A stretch of DNA of 27,923 bases from Chara braunii (Eukaryota; Streptophyta; Charophyceae; Charales; Characeae): NCBI GenBank assembly GCA_003427395.1, contig BFEA01000045.1, positions 503,626-531,548 on the forward strand. The letters run 5' to 3'. The notes under the pieces were generated by a model that saw nothing but the letters and a program-made list of their open reading frames with translations, did not search any database and was not told the DNA's origin. How positions within the stretch are numbered: position 1 is the stretch's first letter; every line of letters starts with the position of its first letter. The translations under genes and the position numbers were made by a program. Shown piece after piece: positions 19,362-27,923 of the stretch.

Positions 19362-20045
19362 TGTGGGGCCATAGGGCTAAGGAAAAGGCCACCATAGCAG
19401 TCCGAGAAATAACGGACTGCATGGGGGCGCCTAGGCCAAAAGAAAAAGGGCCTTGGCACACCCAAGACACTAGAAAAAAGTGTATTGGGCTTGGGCAAAT
19501 GGGGATGGTAAATCATGGCCGTAAGATGGTGGATCTCGCGGCCAGGAATATTCACGGCACTTGAGGCCCATGAGAAGGTGAGATTGGGACTGTCGGGGAT
19601 AAGAGAGCCCTAAATAAAAATGGGACGACACCGGGAATGATGTCGGGGACTAGATGGGCCCATATAGAAATAGTTGAAAATTGGGACATGTGCCGGCGGG
19701 ACCACCGGTGGACTAGAAAATGGGACTCGCATGGGAGAGTGGCGGGGACTTGAGTTGTCCCAAGGGAACCATGAGCAAGCAAAAGGGAGGAGTGTGCAAG
19801 CAAGTGGCACATATTAACCACTGTTGGTGCAAAAACTAAATAAGCCAAAAAAAAAAAAAAAAAAAAAGCAAAAGAGAGGAAAACGGTGAGGGAAAAATTG
19901 CCCAGCAGTTCGAGGAGATATCTCAGACTAGCTAGGCATAAGAAAATAGAGCCCCAAGGGACTCTATGCAGAAAATAGCCTGTCAAGGAAAAATTGGAGC
20001 AAGGGGGGTCAAAAATTGAGACTAACGGAGGCAAAATGGAGGCCC
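19362..20045. repeat. GGGAC-rich non-coding repeat
   Basis: About 680 bp related to the filler at 15618-16251. A perfect 8-bp hairpin GCAGTCCG (19397-19404) with CGGACTGC (19413-19420) lies near its start. A second, similar start (GATCCGAGAGATAACGGACT) follows at about 20073. It contains an A run at about 19849-19867. No coding region is supported. It may be a solo LTR or a non-autonomous element. Confidence 0.5.
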
Positions 20046-20095
20046 TATGAGTGTGGGGGCTTCATTATTGCGATCCGAGAGATAACGGACTGTTG

Positions 20096-20129
20096 CTAGA
20101 TCTTGATCTAGATCTAGATCAAGATCTAG
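20096..20129. repeat. 34-bp perfect palindrome
   Basis: Starting CTAGATCTTGATCTAGA, the right half is the exact reverse complement of the left, with no spacer. It is built from GATCTA/AGATCT words. Confidence 0.95.
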
Positions 20130-20352
20130 GGCCTAGAAAAAGGGTCAACATCAAACTGGTACTTGTAAAATTAAAAGAAAAGAAAAATAAAAAGGAGAGA
20201 AAAAGGAGGGAGAGAGACAAAAAGGGAGAAAAAGGAGGAATGAGGTGGCTGACCAGTTGGGACTAGCAATATAGGGACGGACAAGTCTCTACCTAGGTTG
20301 GATATTCCAGATTTCATGGAGGAAAATCCGGAGTTGGAGATATGACCCTAAG

Positions 20353-20394
20353 CTAGGCTACCAGAGTGGCCCGGGGTCACTTGCCCGGCCAGGC

Positions 20395-20428
<34 letters not shown>

Positions 20429-20619
20429 ACGTTTGTTTTTTATTTTAAATTTGGTGAAGAATTTCAATTTGGCCTTGAGGCAAAAGTTGTTCAGTTTAGT
20501 TTTATGCATAACATAGTTTTGTTTTGGATTTCTTGGAATTTTTATTATTATTATTTTTTGTTGGGACTTTTTGCACGGGCTGACCACCCGGGACCCGGAC
20601 GGCCCGGCTGGTAGCCTAG
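20353..20619. repeat. Foldback element with poly-A
   Basis: CTAGGCTACCAG (20353-20364) is the perfect inverted copy of CTGGTAGCCTAG (20608-20619). GC-rich sequence just inside each arm is also partly complementary. The interior starts with about 31 A (about 20396-20427), followed by T-rich sequence. An apparent ORF across the A run (poly-Lys) is not real. Confidence 0.6.
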
Positions 20620-20734
20620 GCCCTGAGGGCATTATCTCTCAATTATCCCAAATAAAGTAAAGAGAGAAAAAGAAAAAGGAGCATTGTGGTGGTGCCAACT
20701 CACAACGTACAATTATGGAATAATACCAAAAATG

Positions 20735-20766
<32 letters not shown>

Positions 20767-21712
20767 CGTCCAACCAAAATTTGAGGTAGGTACACTTGAA
20801 ATGTGAGTTAGAGCCCTAAGGGTTCTAACTTGCATCAAGGTCACTAACCTTTATCTCGGACAAGATCTGGCCCTAGGAATTGATCAAAGGACGAGATCGT
20901 ACCTCAAAAGTAAACACTGTTGATGTGTGTTCTGCTTAGAGCCTTGAGAAACACCTTGGAGCTCCCATAACCTTTTGTGGGAGTCCTGAAGGTTGCTTTT
21001 GGAATGGAAGACAACCTATATAAGAGAGGGAGGCTGCAACTCAACTCATATTTGCTCCTTACGCCCAAGTGCCGCCCAAAAGGCTAGCGGGCGTGCCTTT
21101 AAGGCCGACGGAGCAAGCAGAGGCCTTGGGAGTGCCTCGGGCCATTTAGGGCGCATAAGAGGGGCTCGTGGGCTGCCCACGGTGTGGTTGGCCACCTACT
21201 TAGGGAAGGAAGGTTGGCCGCTGTCGGAGCTGATACCCATACAAGGGCATCTGCTCATGATTTCGCAATCGAGACAATGTCGACACCAACTGTTAGAATG
21301 GGGTCGGCTAAAAACAGAAACTGGGGTAAACCCCTCGACCATTATGGTCATGAAAGTTAGAAACCGCAAAGGCCAAAACAAGGCACACGCGGACAAGAGT
21401 CAGGGGTTGAAAATTTTGAATGCTCGCAGAGCATGCAAAGACGACAGAGTTTAGTGAGTGAAATGACCGCGCACGCCATTCCAGCACACACGGAGACTGC
21501 AAAATGGTTAGTAAGTAAGACCTCCGACCACTAAGGACGGAGGGTTAAAACGGAAAGGATCTCGCGGAACGTGGCGACGATTTTCCTCAGTCAAGTTAAC
21601 TACTGGGGAAGTATGACCATTTCAGCTCAAGATCGCCGACGTCAAGTATATCAGAAAAGCGAGGCGGGAAACCACTCCCCGCAGGATAGAATATAGGTAG
21701 GAATTAGTAGAA
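20620..21712 (+). other. Unassigned non-coding stretch
   Basis: It holds an A run at about 20736-20763, a hairpin CTCCCA (20962-20967) with TGGGAG (20978-20983), and the TATA-like site listed separately. ORFs such as 20993-21454 match nothing I know. Confidence 0.4.
21017..21024 (+). promoter_or_regulatory. TATA box candidate
   Basis: TATATAAG is followed by GAGAGGGAGG. It could be the promoter of an unrecognised element or gene. No coding region is confirmed downstream. Confidence 0.35.
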
Positions 21713-22027
21713 GCCCCGGCCATGAGGCCAGGGCAACTAGACAGAAGGGGCCTAACCTGCTGAGGCAGGCTGCGATGGTCGATAGTGGCCTAGATTTCCC
21801 TTACGGTAAGCCGCAAGCCTTATGAACTGACTAAGGCTGAGCCCGATACTCTACTTAGGCCAGAATGGCTCCTAGTTGAACCGAACTAGGAGCTAGCCCA
21901 GTAGGTACAGGCCTAAACTGATACGCAGAGGATCCTGGGATCGAGTTCGACCTGCCTCCGAGCTAGCTCCTTTTGCTAGCTATAGGGGGCGGGGTCTACC
22001 TTTTTCACCCGCCCACAGATGGGCGGG
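21713..22027. repeat. Cluster of perfect hairpins
   Basis: Stems: GCCC-GGCC/GGCC-GGGC (21713-21734), CCTGC/GCAGG (21756-21769), GCTCCTAGTT/AACTAGGAGC (21868-21893, 10 bp, 6-nt loop), AGCTAGC/GCTAGCT (21961-21981) and CCCGCCC/GGGCGGG (22008-22027, 6-nt loop). The last overlaps the tRNA-like relic. Confidence 0.6.
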
Positions 22028-22085
22028 ATTCGAACCCGTGACCTCTGTGTAAGGAGGTTAGTTAGACCTAGGCCGAATCCGACAG
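22008..22085 (-). pseudogene. tRNA-like relic (Val-like anticodon arm)
   Basis: On the minus strand GGTTCGAATCC matches the tRNA B box (T-arm) exactly, with the stem CGGG/CCCG. Upstream is an anticodon-arm-like ACCTC-CTTACACA-GAGGT containing TAC, but its loop has 8 nt instead of 7. A weak A-box-like TAGGTCTAACT lies about 34 nt before the B box. No matching acceptor stem or proper D arm is seen. It is a degenerate tRNA or the head of a SINE. Confidence 0.5.
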
Positions 22086-22119
22086 TTGTCCCAACGGGGA
22101 AGTCGGAAGTTAGATTTAG

Positions 22120-22200
22120 TTTTCGAATTTTTCTTTCTTTTTATTTTTTTTTTGCTTTCCTTTATTTTCTTTTTCTTTCTTTTTGTTTTTACAAACTAGA
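22120..22200. repeat. Pyrimidine-rich tract
   Basis: Nearly all T and C (TTTCTTTCTTTTT-like). Low complexity. Confidence 0.7.
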
Positions 22201-22213
22201 TTCGGGACTATAC

Positions 22214-22254
22214 TCGAACGAATCCAGCCTGCTATCGAGGATGGATTCGTTCGA
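22214..22254. repeat. 12-bp perfect inverted repeat
   Basis: TCGAACGAATCC (22214-22225) pairs with GGATTCGTTCGA (22243-22254) around a 17-nt loop. Confidence 0.75.
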
Positions 22255-22388
22255 AGCTAAGGCTGCTAAGCCAGCCACAGTCGAGAGTCCGGTGGTCCTA
22301 CGAGGAGCGCCTCGACTCACCGTCGTAGAGACTCGACGGAGTTACTACCGCGGAGCGAGGAGAAAACGCGCAGAAGGGAGCAGAGAGG

Positions 22389-22763
22389 AGATGTGAGAAG
22401 AAGAAGAGGAAGAAGAAGGAGCGGGGAAAGCAAAGGAAGAGGCGATCTCAAGGGCGAAGATTGTGTTGCGCGAAGGATTAAAGAGCGAATGCCCGGTGAG
22501 AGGGAGTGGGAGCAAAAAGAGGGGGCGCTCGCCGGTAAGGAAGGAGGTGCTCACAGGAAAGTGACAATCGCGATAAGGGAGAAGTCGACCGCACGTGATG
22601 ATGAAGGGGACGACGAAATAAGAACGGATCAGAGCAAAGAGAAGCAACGCAAGAAGGCGATAGCAAGAAGGAGACGTGCGAGGTGAAGGAGACGAAGAAG
22701 GAGGAGAAGAAAGAGGAGAAGGAGGAGATGGAGGAGAAGAGGAGAAAGGAAGGAGGGGGGAAA
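22389..22763. repeat. Purine-rich region with homopurine stretches
   Basis: Long GAAGAAGAGGA-type stretches, especially 22389-22440 and 22676-22763. The ORFs here encode Arg/Glu/Lys (plus) or Leu (minus) low-complexity peptides and are not called as genes. Confidence 0.7.
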
Positions 22764-22849
22764 GTGGATAAACACGTACCTACGCAGCGGGGAGCATCTG
22801 ACTAACGAAGGCATCTACTACAGGGGAGGAACGGTGGATGATCGGGTGA

Positions 22850-23190
22850 CCTTCAGGAATAAGGCATCGTGTGGGATGACCAAGGTCTGATTAAGGGTGA
22901 CAAGATACGTGCCTAAGTACATAAGAGAGAGGTTGTCGATGGTATGGGCAGACATGTGAACCGAAATGATCTTGATGTGTGAACCAGTTGCATCGTAGGA
23001 TAATACGGTAGAGTAGGTTGGGCGTTGTGCGCCAGACAGGGAGAGCGATTCTGAATACTGCATTGATGTTGCTTACTGGCTTGGACATTGGCTCATTACT
23101 TCGTTATAATGCTCTATTTTGATAAATACTTAATGCATGTGCACTCTATACTCATGCATGTTCTAGACATCTATGGATTTCGCAGTTTGG
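22850..23190 (+). mobile_element. Diverged LTR relic, related to LTR B
   Basis: It follows the last third of LTR B in order: GACCAAGGTCTGAT, GTGAACCAGTTGCA, GTAGAGTAGGTTGGGCG..GCGCCA, then ACTGGCTTGGACATTGGCTCA (identical over the last 19 bases to LTR B near 4279). Neither end is preserved and no internal element sequence follows. Confidence 0.6.
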
Positions 23191-23215
23191 CAGTCTATAA
23201 ATATATACCTTACAT

Positions 23216-23283
23216 TATCATTATCATTGTTATTATTTTTATTATTATTATTATTATTATTGATATTATTATTATTATTTATT
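23216..23283. repeat. ATT microsatellite
   Basis: Imperfect (ATT)n with ATC and GTT interruptions. Confidence 0.9.
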
Positions 23284-23470
23284 GATTAATTAAGTAATTG
23301 TGCTAAATTATGGGTCAGGAAAGGAGAGGAAAGCAGGGGCTAGAGAAGGGAAATAATATGGGGCGACGGAGAGGAGAGGGGCATTGTCAATATGTGATGG
23401 TGCCTGCCTCCTCCATCCTCCTCCAATACTTTTTTTCTCCTGATTGTTCATCTCATGTGCTTGTGTCTAG

Positions 23471-23592
23471 AGATATATTCCTACAAAAGGACCAAACGAC
23501 CCATTGCAGGTGTAATACGAGACCGACAAAACAGGGCGATTGCGGGAGCTCTGCCGGAGTTCATGAGGAACTCTGGAGGCAGGGAACTGTAA
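23471..23592 (+). CDS. Possible terminal exon, unknown protein
   Basis: A strong pyrimidine run and TGTCTAG at 23461-23470 precede an open frame from 23473 (39 codons, ending TAA at 23590-23592). It is basic in its first half (KRTKRPIAG, RDRQNR) and ends FMRNSGGREL. I recognise no family. The longer ORF in another frame (23310-23798) includes this span, and neither frame has independent support. Confidence 0.2.
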
Positions 23593-23942
23593 GGTACGCG
23601 TCATCTATTCCTTCCCCATATCCCTTACAAACTACACCCCTTCTAGCAAAATGCCTGCGTATTTATGTGATATACTGTTTATATGAAAAGTACTATATGA
23701 TTGGAATGAGAACCTTGCCTGAGGAAAGGAAGGAAACTAGGAAAGAACCGAGAAGGAAACTTAGCCTGCTTGGTTTTGAGACAACAAAGGCAGTTTGATG
23801 AAGGCCTCCGTTGGGGTCGTCGCGCTGTCTGGAATGACTAAAAGGGTACTTGTCGTGCAAGCTACCCAGCCTAACTATTTAGCCCTGAACTTGAACATCA
23901 AGGATGGGAAGATGCCGTCCGTTTTTCCTGATAACTCAAACA

Positions 23943-25173
23943 GTTAAATCCAAGTTTAATCCGGTACTCCCATGAAGTACACGTTTTCAACTGATTTAAC
24001 CAAGGCAAAAACTAATCCGATACTTCCGTGGAATACATCGTTTTCAAATAACTGACAAAAGCAGAGGTAATAGGAGTCTCCCGTGGAGTTCTCCTATTGA
24101 AAGATTGGATTAGACTTAAGGAGGGAATTAAGTACTCCCGGGTGAGTACACTAACTCCTGAGTCTAAAACAATCTGTGTTGCCTTCCGTGTAAGTCAACA
24201 TGCCTTTGCCTAACCTAATAAATGGACTCCCAGAGCAACTATAAATAATATTGATCCCCTATGTATCGGACAGATGTTAGATGGCTCCCGGGAGGGTCAT
24301 CTTAATATTTTGTTTGATCTGGGGATCAATTAACAACTACAAATAATCTCTTTATCCCCTATACATCGAACATATATTAGATGGCTCCGGGGAGGGTCAT
24401 CTTAATATTTTGTTCGATCTAGGGGTCAACTAACAAGAAATCTTTATCCCCTATACATCGAACAGATATTAGGTGGCTCCCGGGAGGGTCATCTTAATAT
24501 TCTGTTTGATCTGGGGATCAATTGACAATTACAAACAATTTGGTTCCCTACACATCGAACAGATATTAAGTGGCTCCCGGGAGGGTCATCTTAATACTTT
24601 GTTTGATCTAGGGATCAACTAACAGGAATAGAATTGAGTAACCCTGCTACTTGTTTGGCATTGCATGATTACCAATGACCTGATTAGTTAACATTGGATC
24701 CGGATATAGGAGGCTCCCATAGAGTCATTCTATATAAACCACTTGGCTACATTCTAACGTACCAAGTATGGCACTTCGAATCATCCAAAAACCACTGACT
24801 TAATCTCAAGCTCGTCCGACTCTAAGTTAGTAGTAGGGTGACTCCCGTTGGATCGTCCTATTACGCTTATGAAAGGTAGACTGAGCTCCGATCAAGGAGT
24901 AGTAGGAGGCTTCCGAGAAGGTCGCCTATTACTTGCTTGAACTTCTGTATTGACATCTGGATCTAAAAGGGGTTTTATCAAAAACTAAATACTCACATAT
25001 ATCCAGTCACTCGCGCATGATTGCCTGAATTGTTTGATCGCATGAGGATTGCTTGAGCTATGAAGGGTGGTTGATTGCTTCCGTAGGAGCAATTCGACTA
25101 CTCGTTTGACTAATCGTTTGATTTGGGATTGATCAAGTAGTGGATGATTCCCGGATGAGTCAACCCACTACTT
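23943..25173. repeat. Array of about 14 stem-loops with a conserved CTCCCG-type tip
   Basis: Stems found: GTACT/AGTAC (23964-23980, inside GTTAAATC/GATTTAAC 23943-24000), CGAT/ATCG (24018-24040), AATAGGAG/CTCCTATT (24069-24098), GTACTC/GAGTAC (24132-24149), TGTTG-CTT/AAG-CAACA (24177-24200), four large ones in the tandem repeat (24253-24625), ATATAG/CTATAT (24704-24735), GTAGTAGG/CCTATTAC (24830-24864), the same stem again (24899-24932), ATTGCT/AGCAAT (25074-25093) and AAGTAGTGG/CCACTACTT (25135-25173). Every tip carries [C/T]TCC[C/G] followed by a short purine-rich return such as GTGGAG. Stems vary between copies but still pair. No ORF runs through the array. The function is unknown. Confidence 0.7.
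24237..24625. repeat. About 97-bp tandem repeat, 4 copies, each a long hairpin
   Basis: The shared core GGCTCC..GGGAGGGTCATCTTAAT recurs with its start at 24283, 24383, 24475 and 24572 (spacing 100, 92, 97). In the second copy CCCCTA (24356-24361) pairs with TAGGGG (24420-24425), ATCGAACA (24365-24372) with TGTTCGAT (24411-24418), and TATTA-GATG with CATCTTAATA. The other copies keep most pairs. Confidence 0.9.
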
Positions 25174-25996
25174 GCGTATGTCAGGACAAGAAGAAGAGAA
25201 AAGGAAAAAGGGAGTGTTCCATCAGGGGCGACTCCAAAAGTCCATAGGGAGGAGTAGAATAGAAGGCAAAAACCGCAGGGACAAAGGATTAGGAAAAGAG
25301 AGGCTTTGCGTAGCCTCAGTTTATTGAACAAGTTCCTAATGAGGAGTTGTCAACAACATGAGTTAATCTCAGCTAGACTACCGCATAAAGCACCAAAGGG
25401 TGTGCTTGTCCACAAGAGAGAAAAATACAAATACTGAGAGTTGGGGAAATATGAGTTTCCCTAAGACGACCTAGGACATAGGAGGAAGAGTTACAGATGA
25501 CTTAGGGTAGGTAGAAGTTAGGGATTAGACACTGGGAATTGGTCCCAAAGATCACGAACCAGATCTACGGGCTTGACCCTTAATATGTGGAAATCGAGTG
25601 GAGATGATGAATCTTTGTTGACCTGTGTGTGTGCAGGTCTTTGTTTTGGTCTACTGCAATCAAAGGAGAAGTCCTACATAAAGGACTCAACTTTTTGTTA
25701 TCACTCGATAACAGGTCGGTCGTTGCCGATTCAACTTTTCCCCTTTTAACTTGATACCCACATCTAAAGTCGAACCCTGTGATCAGTAAAACTGTCACCT
25801 GTGGTCATTGCCTAAATGGTCCTAGTCACTCTCAATGGTCCTTTGAAGAAATGTGAGGGGGTTGGGCTTACGTCTCAGGAAAAGATAGAGCTGCATTACA
25901 TGGTTTGGGAAGTGAGGGACATAGTCTGAGGTGTGGATTGATGGTTGACTCCGTTAGTGCATGGCATGTGGATTGTCTTTTCATTATCATGTGCAG
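25174..25996. other. Unassigned stretch
   Basis: Small hairpins only (GAGGCT/AGCCTC near 25301-25318; GTTATC/GATAAC near 25700). ORFs on either strand are short and match nothing. Confidence 0.4.
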
Positions 25997-26094
25997 GCCT
26001 GTTTTGTTCGTGGGTTTTTGGATTGAATTTGGGCTTGACATCGTGAAGAGTCCTGGGCACACAGCACTTGTGACAGTGGAAAGGGTTCCCGACG
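25997..26094 (+). CDS. Possible internal exon, unknown protein
   Basis: It is preceded by ATCATGTGCAG and followed by GTAATA at 26095. The open frame (codons from 25998) reads PVLFVGFWIEFGLDIV then KSPGHTALVTVERVPDG, a composition more protein-like than neighbouring ORFs. No family is recognised and no partner exons were found. Confidence 0.25.
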
Positions 26095-26392
26095 GTAATA
26101 CTCTCATACTCATTATGGTTTTATATAAATCCTGTGCTATTTGTTAACAGTTGTGACATAATCTGTTCAGTAGGATAGAGAGTCTTAGCAGTTGGGAAAG
26201 TCAGACAGGTTCGATCATCAGAAAATTAAAGCATAGAGCGGAAATAGACTACCATTAAAAAGTTCGACCTGAAATACGTGGCGGGTCAGTTCTAGGTGTC
26301 TTACCGCGCGTACCCCATTTAGTGCTACAATGATCGAGCAAACGCCCTCGGCCGACCTACCTATACTCTGGCATGTAAAAGCCTTCGCACGC

Positions 26393-26407
26393 GGGTCGGT
26401 AGCTCAG
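26393..26407 (+). other. tRNA 5'-like fragment
   Basis: GGGTCGGTAGCTCAG resembles a tRNA 5' end with an A box. No B box follows at tRNA spacing, so it is not a tRNA gene; a SINE head or chance match is possible. Confidence 0.25.
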
Positions 26408-26961
26408 CAGGGATACGCCTACCTGAGGGTGGTGACAACCCCTCGGGTAGAGGTAAGTTGTACCTCGCGACGTCCCGACCTGTCGCAGGGTGTCGTGAGA
26501 GGTATAGCACGCGCGCACAGTTGGAGTGGTGACAAGTTGTTTTCTTCGAAAATAAATCCTGCGTGACACGACCGTGAGGTTCAGTGCTCCCAGCGGGGTG
26601 CGGGACCGCCGCGCGCGACACCGCCCCACTCACATCTGATTGAGGCAATAAAACATGGCCAAAGTGGCCCCGGTAGAGCCCTAGGCCAAACCGGATTGCA
26701 AAGGGGTGCTGTAGTACTACTTTAGAGAGTGTAGGTAGGGTAGAGGCTGGGGATAGAAACTCAAGAGGCTGGGGAGAGTGGCACCAGTGTAGGGTCAAAC
26801 CCCGGTAGACTTTCGAGCCTTAGTCGACCGCACTGCGGGTCCCAGTTGGCTCGGCCCGCCCACGCTCATGCTCGGGGCGCGGGTTGTTCGTCCCGAGGTC
26901 ACCCCCACCTAGTGCTTTGAGATGGATGGGGGTGGGCCATCGCGCGAAGAGCTTTGACATT
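26408..26961. other. GC-rich unassigned block
   Basis: Markedly more GC-rich than its neighbours (CGCGCGCACAG, GCGCGCGACACCG). It has an inverted repeat CACCCCCA (26900-26907) with TGGGGGTG (26927-26934) and a B-box-like GGGTCAAACCC at 26792-26802. No gene is seen. Confidence 0.4.
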
Positions 26962-27000
26962 GGGGATGTAGCTCAGCCCTCATGCCAGGTGGTAGTCTCG
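26962..27000 (+). pseudogene. tRNA-Ala 5' fragment
   Basis: GGGGATGTAGCTCAG (26962-26976) equals the usual start of plant tRNA-Ala. After a 12-nt interruption comes GTGGTAG..CTCGCT, like the next part of that tRNA. The 3' half is absent. It is probably a SINE head or a truncated tRNA copy. Confidence 0.4.
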
Positions 27001-27923
27001 CTGGTTGTTCCGCAACGCTGATTTTTTTTTATTCTTTGTTGTGTTCTCATGCAACTGCTCCTTCCAATACGCAGGCAGTCCAATGATTCTTTGAGCGTTT
27101 CTCTTCTCTTGTGCGTAGGCTAAGCGTCATCCTTAGGCCACGCACCATTTCCCTAAGCAATGTGGCTATATGGCGTCATTGGGGTGTGGCAGAGCCGTCC
27201 TCCCCCTCGCCTCTACGCATCCATCGGGTCTCACAATTTGCTGTTTTCCTTATTGAAGTAGGCCCCTTAGTCTTTTCGGGGTCCTCATATGCATGCACGC
27301 ATAACATCACAATTTCCTTGGTACGATTGCACTCTCAATCACACTTCCAAGTCTCAAGCGTAAAAGTCATTCTCATGGGTTGGCTCTATGTCAAGGGCCC
27401 CATAGCCCCTTCGTCCCCTTTTCCTTGTTCTCTTGATGCCCAGTTCCTCTCGCCCCTATCCCGCTCAAGGCATTTCTAGCCATTACTCACCTGCACAATC
27501 CCACACAAGCAAGAAGATCCATACAATGTCCCCCTTTGGGGGTCGACACATAGCCCTTCCCAAATGCCTATCCTTTCCATGCTCTTTGGCCGTGCTTTGT
27601 TCCCTTTTCGTTGTTCAATTAGCTTATCCTCTTCTCATAGTCATGCAGTCGGGGAAACAGTTGAGTCAAACTGACCTCTCTCTCAACTTATGCTTCCTTC
27701 TGGATCCCGCCTTTCTCCCACTTTTTCAAACGTCCTTTCTTTTGCCTTCTTGGTGGCACAAGGGACCGGCTATCCTCCCCTTGTCCTCTTTCTCCACCAA
27801 GTGAGGTCTGATTTCGGTCACCGTCCGTACCCTGGCAATGTTTCCAAGTGAGGGGAGAAGGGTTAGTCATATGCCAAGTGAGGGGACGGGAGAGAGGGAG
27901 AGAGAAGGCAAGGTGATAAAAGG
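27001..27923. other. Unassigned pyrimidine-rich stretch
   Basis: ORFs at 27111-27479 and 27433-27804 are low-complexity and unrecognised. CCAAGTGAGG occurs three times near the end (27797, 27844, 27874), the last two as CCAAGTGAGGGGA. Confidence 0.35.

Noticed and set aside
20366-20614. ORF with poly-Lys, and the minus-strand ORF with poly-Phe
   Set aside because: Both read through the poly-A/T run of the foldback element.
22393-22686. Arg/Glu/Lys-rich ORF
   Set aside because: It is produced by the homopurine tract, with no family match.
23310-23798. 162-codon ORF taken as a whole gene
   Set aside because: No family, mixed composition, and it spans a likely splice acceptor at 23470 with another plausible frame after it.
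24237-24625. CRISPR-like array
   Set aside because: Repeats are 92-100 bp, contiguous and similar along their whole length, with no unique spacers; the context is eukaryotic.
27111-27804. Two overlapping plus ORFs near the right end
   Set aside because: Ser/Pro/Leu-rich from pyrimidine-rich DNA, no motif, and no splice or promoter support.

Overview
The window looks like retrotransposon-dominated, intron-bearing eukaryotic DNA of the green lineage, either a land plant or a charophyte-type alga; I cannot name the species. The reasons are Ty3/Gypsy elements of two lineages (one with a clear chromodomain), a primer-binding site complementary to plant-type initiator tRNA-Met, exon-like islands with AG/GT borders, and long A and ATT runs. 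There are no bacterial operons and no ribosomal RNA genes.

Layout. 1-95: 30-bp tandem repeat running in from the left. 347-493: tandem GGCC-stem hairpins. 525-2484: copy A, the 3' part of a Ty3/Gypsy element (broken integrase end, then a 933-bp LTR). 2664-2856: an exon-like island resembling the nucleosome assembly protein (NAP1/SET) family. 3305-8220: copy B, the 5' part of a related element (LTR, primer-binding site, gag, protease, start of reverse transcriptase). 8221-11430: 3' part of a different, minus-strand chromovirus (494-bp LTR, polypurine tract, integrase with chromodomain), containing a 110-N assembly gap. 11430-19134: copy D/C, the 3' part of another A/B-family element (gag, protease, reverse transcriptase, RNase H, integrase, LTR), with a MITE-like insertion in gag, a forward-inverted-forward rearrangement in gag, and a 640-bp filler in RNase H. 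19362-22850: non-coding repeats, long palindromes, poly-A runs, hairpin clusters and a tRNA-like relic. 22850-23190: diverged LTR relic. 23943-25173: an array of about 14 stem-loops sharing a CTCCCG-type tip. 25174-27923: mostly unassigned, with one exon-like island and tRNA-like 5' fragments.

No pol gene in the window is intact. Every one carries stops, frameshifts or lost catalytic residues, so none should be autonomous. The protein parts still show how the A/B/D family worked: gag with a CCHC knuckle, then a probable -1 ribosomal frameshift (GGGAAAC plus a stem, kept in both B and D) into protease, reverse transcriptase, RNase H and integrase.

The least explained signals are the 23943-25173 hairpin array, the conserved gag/pol frameshift site, and the TATA-like motifs placed in hairpin loops whose stems differ in sequence between LTR copies.
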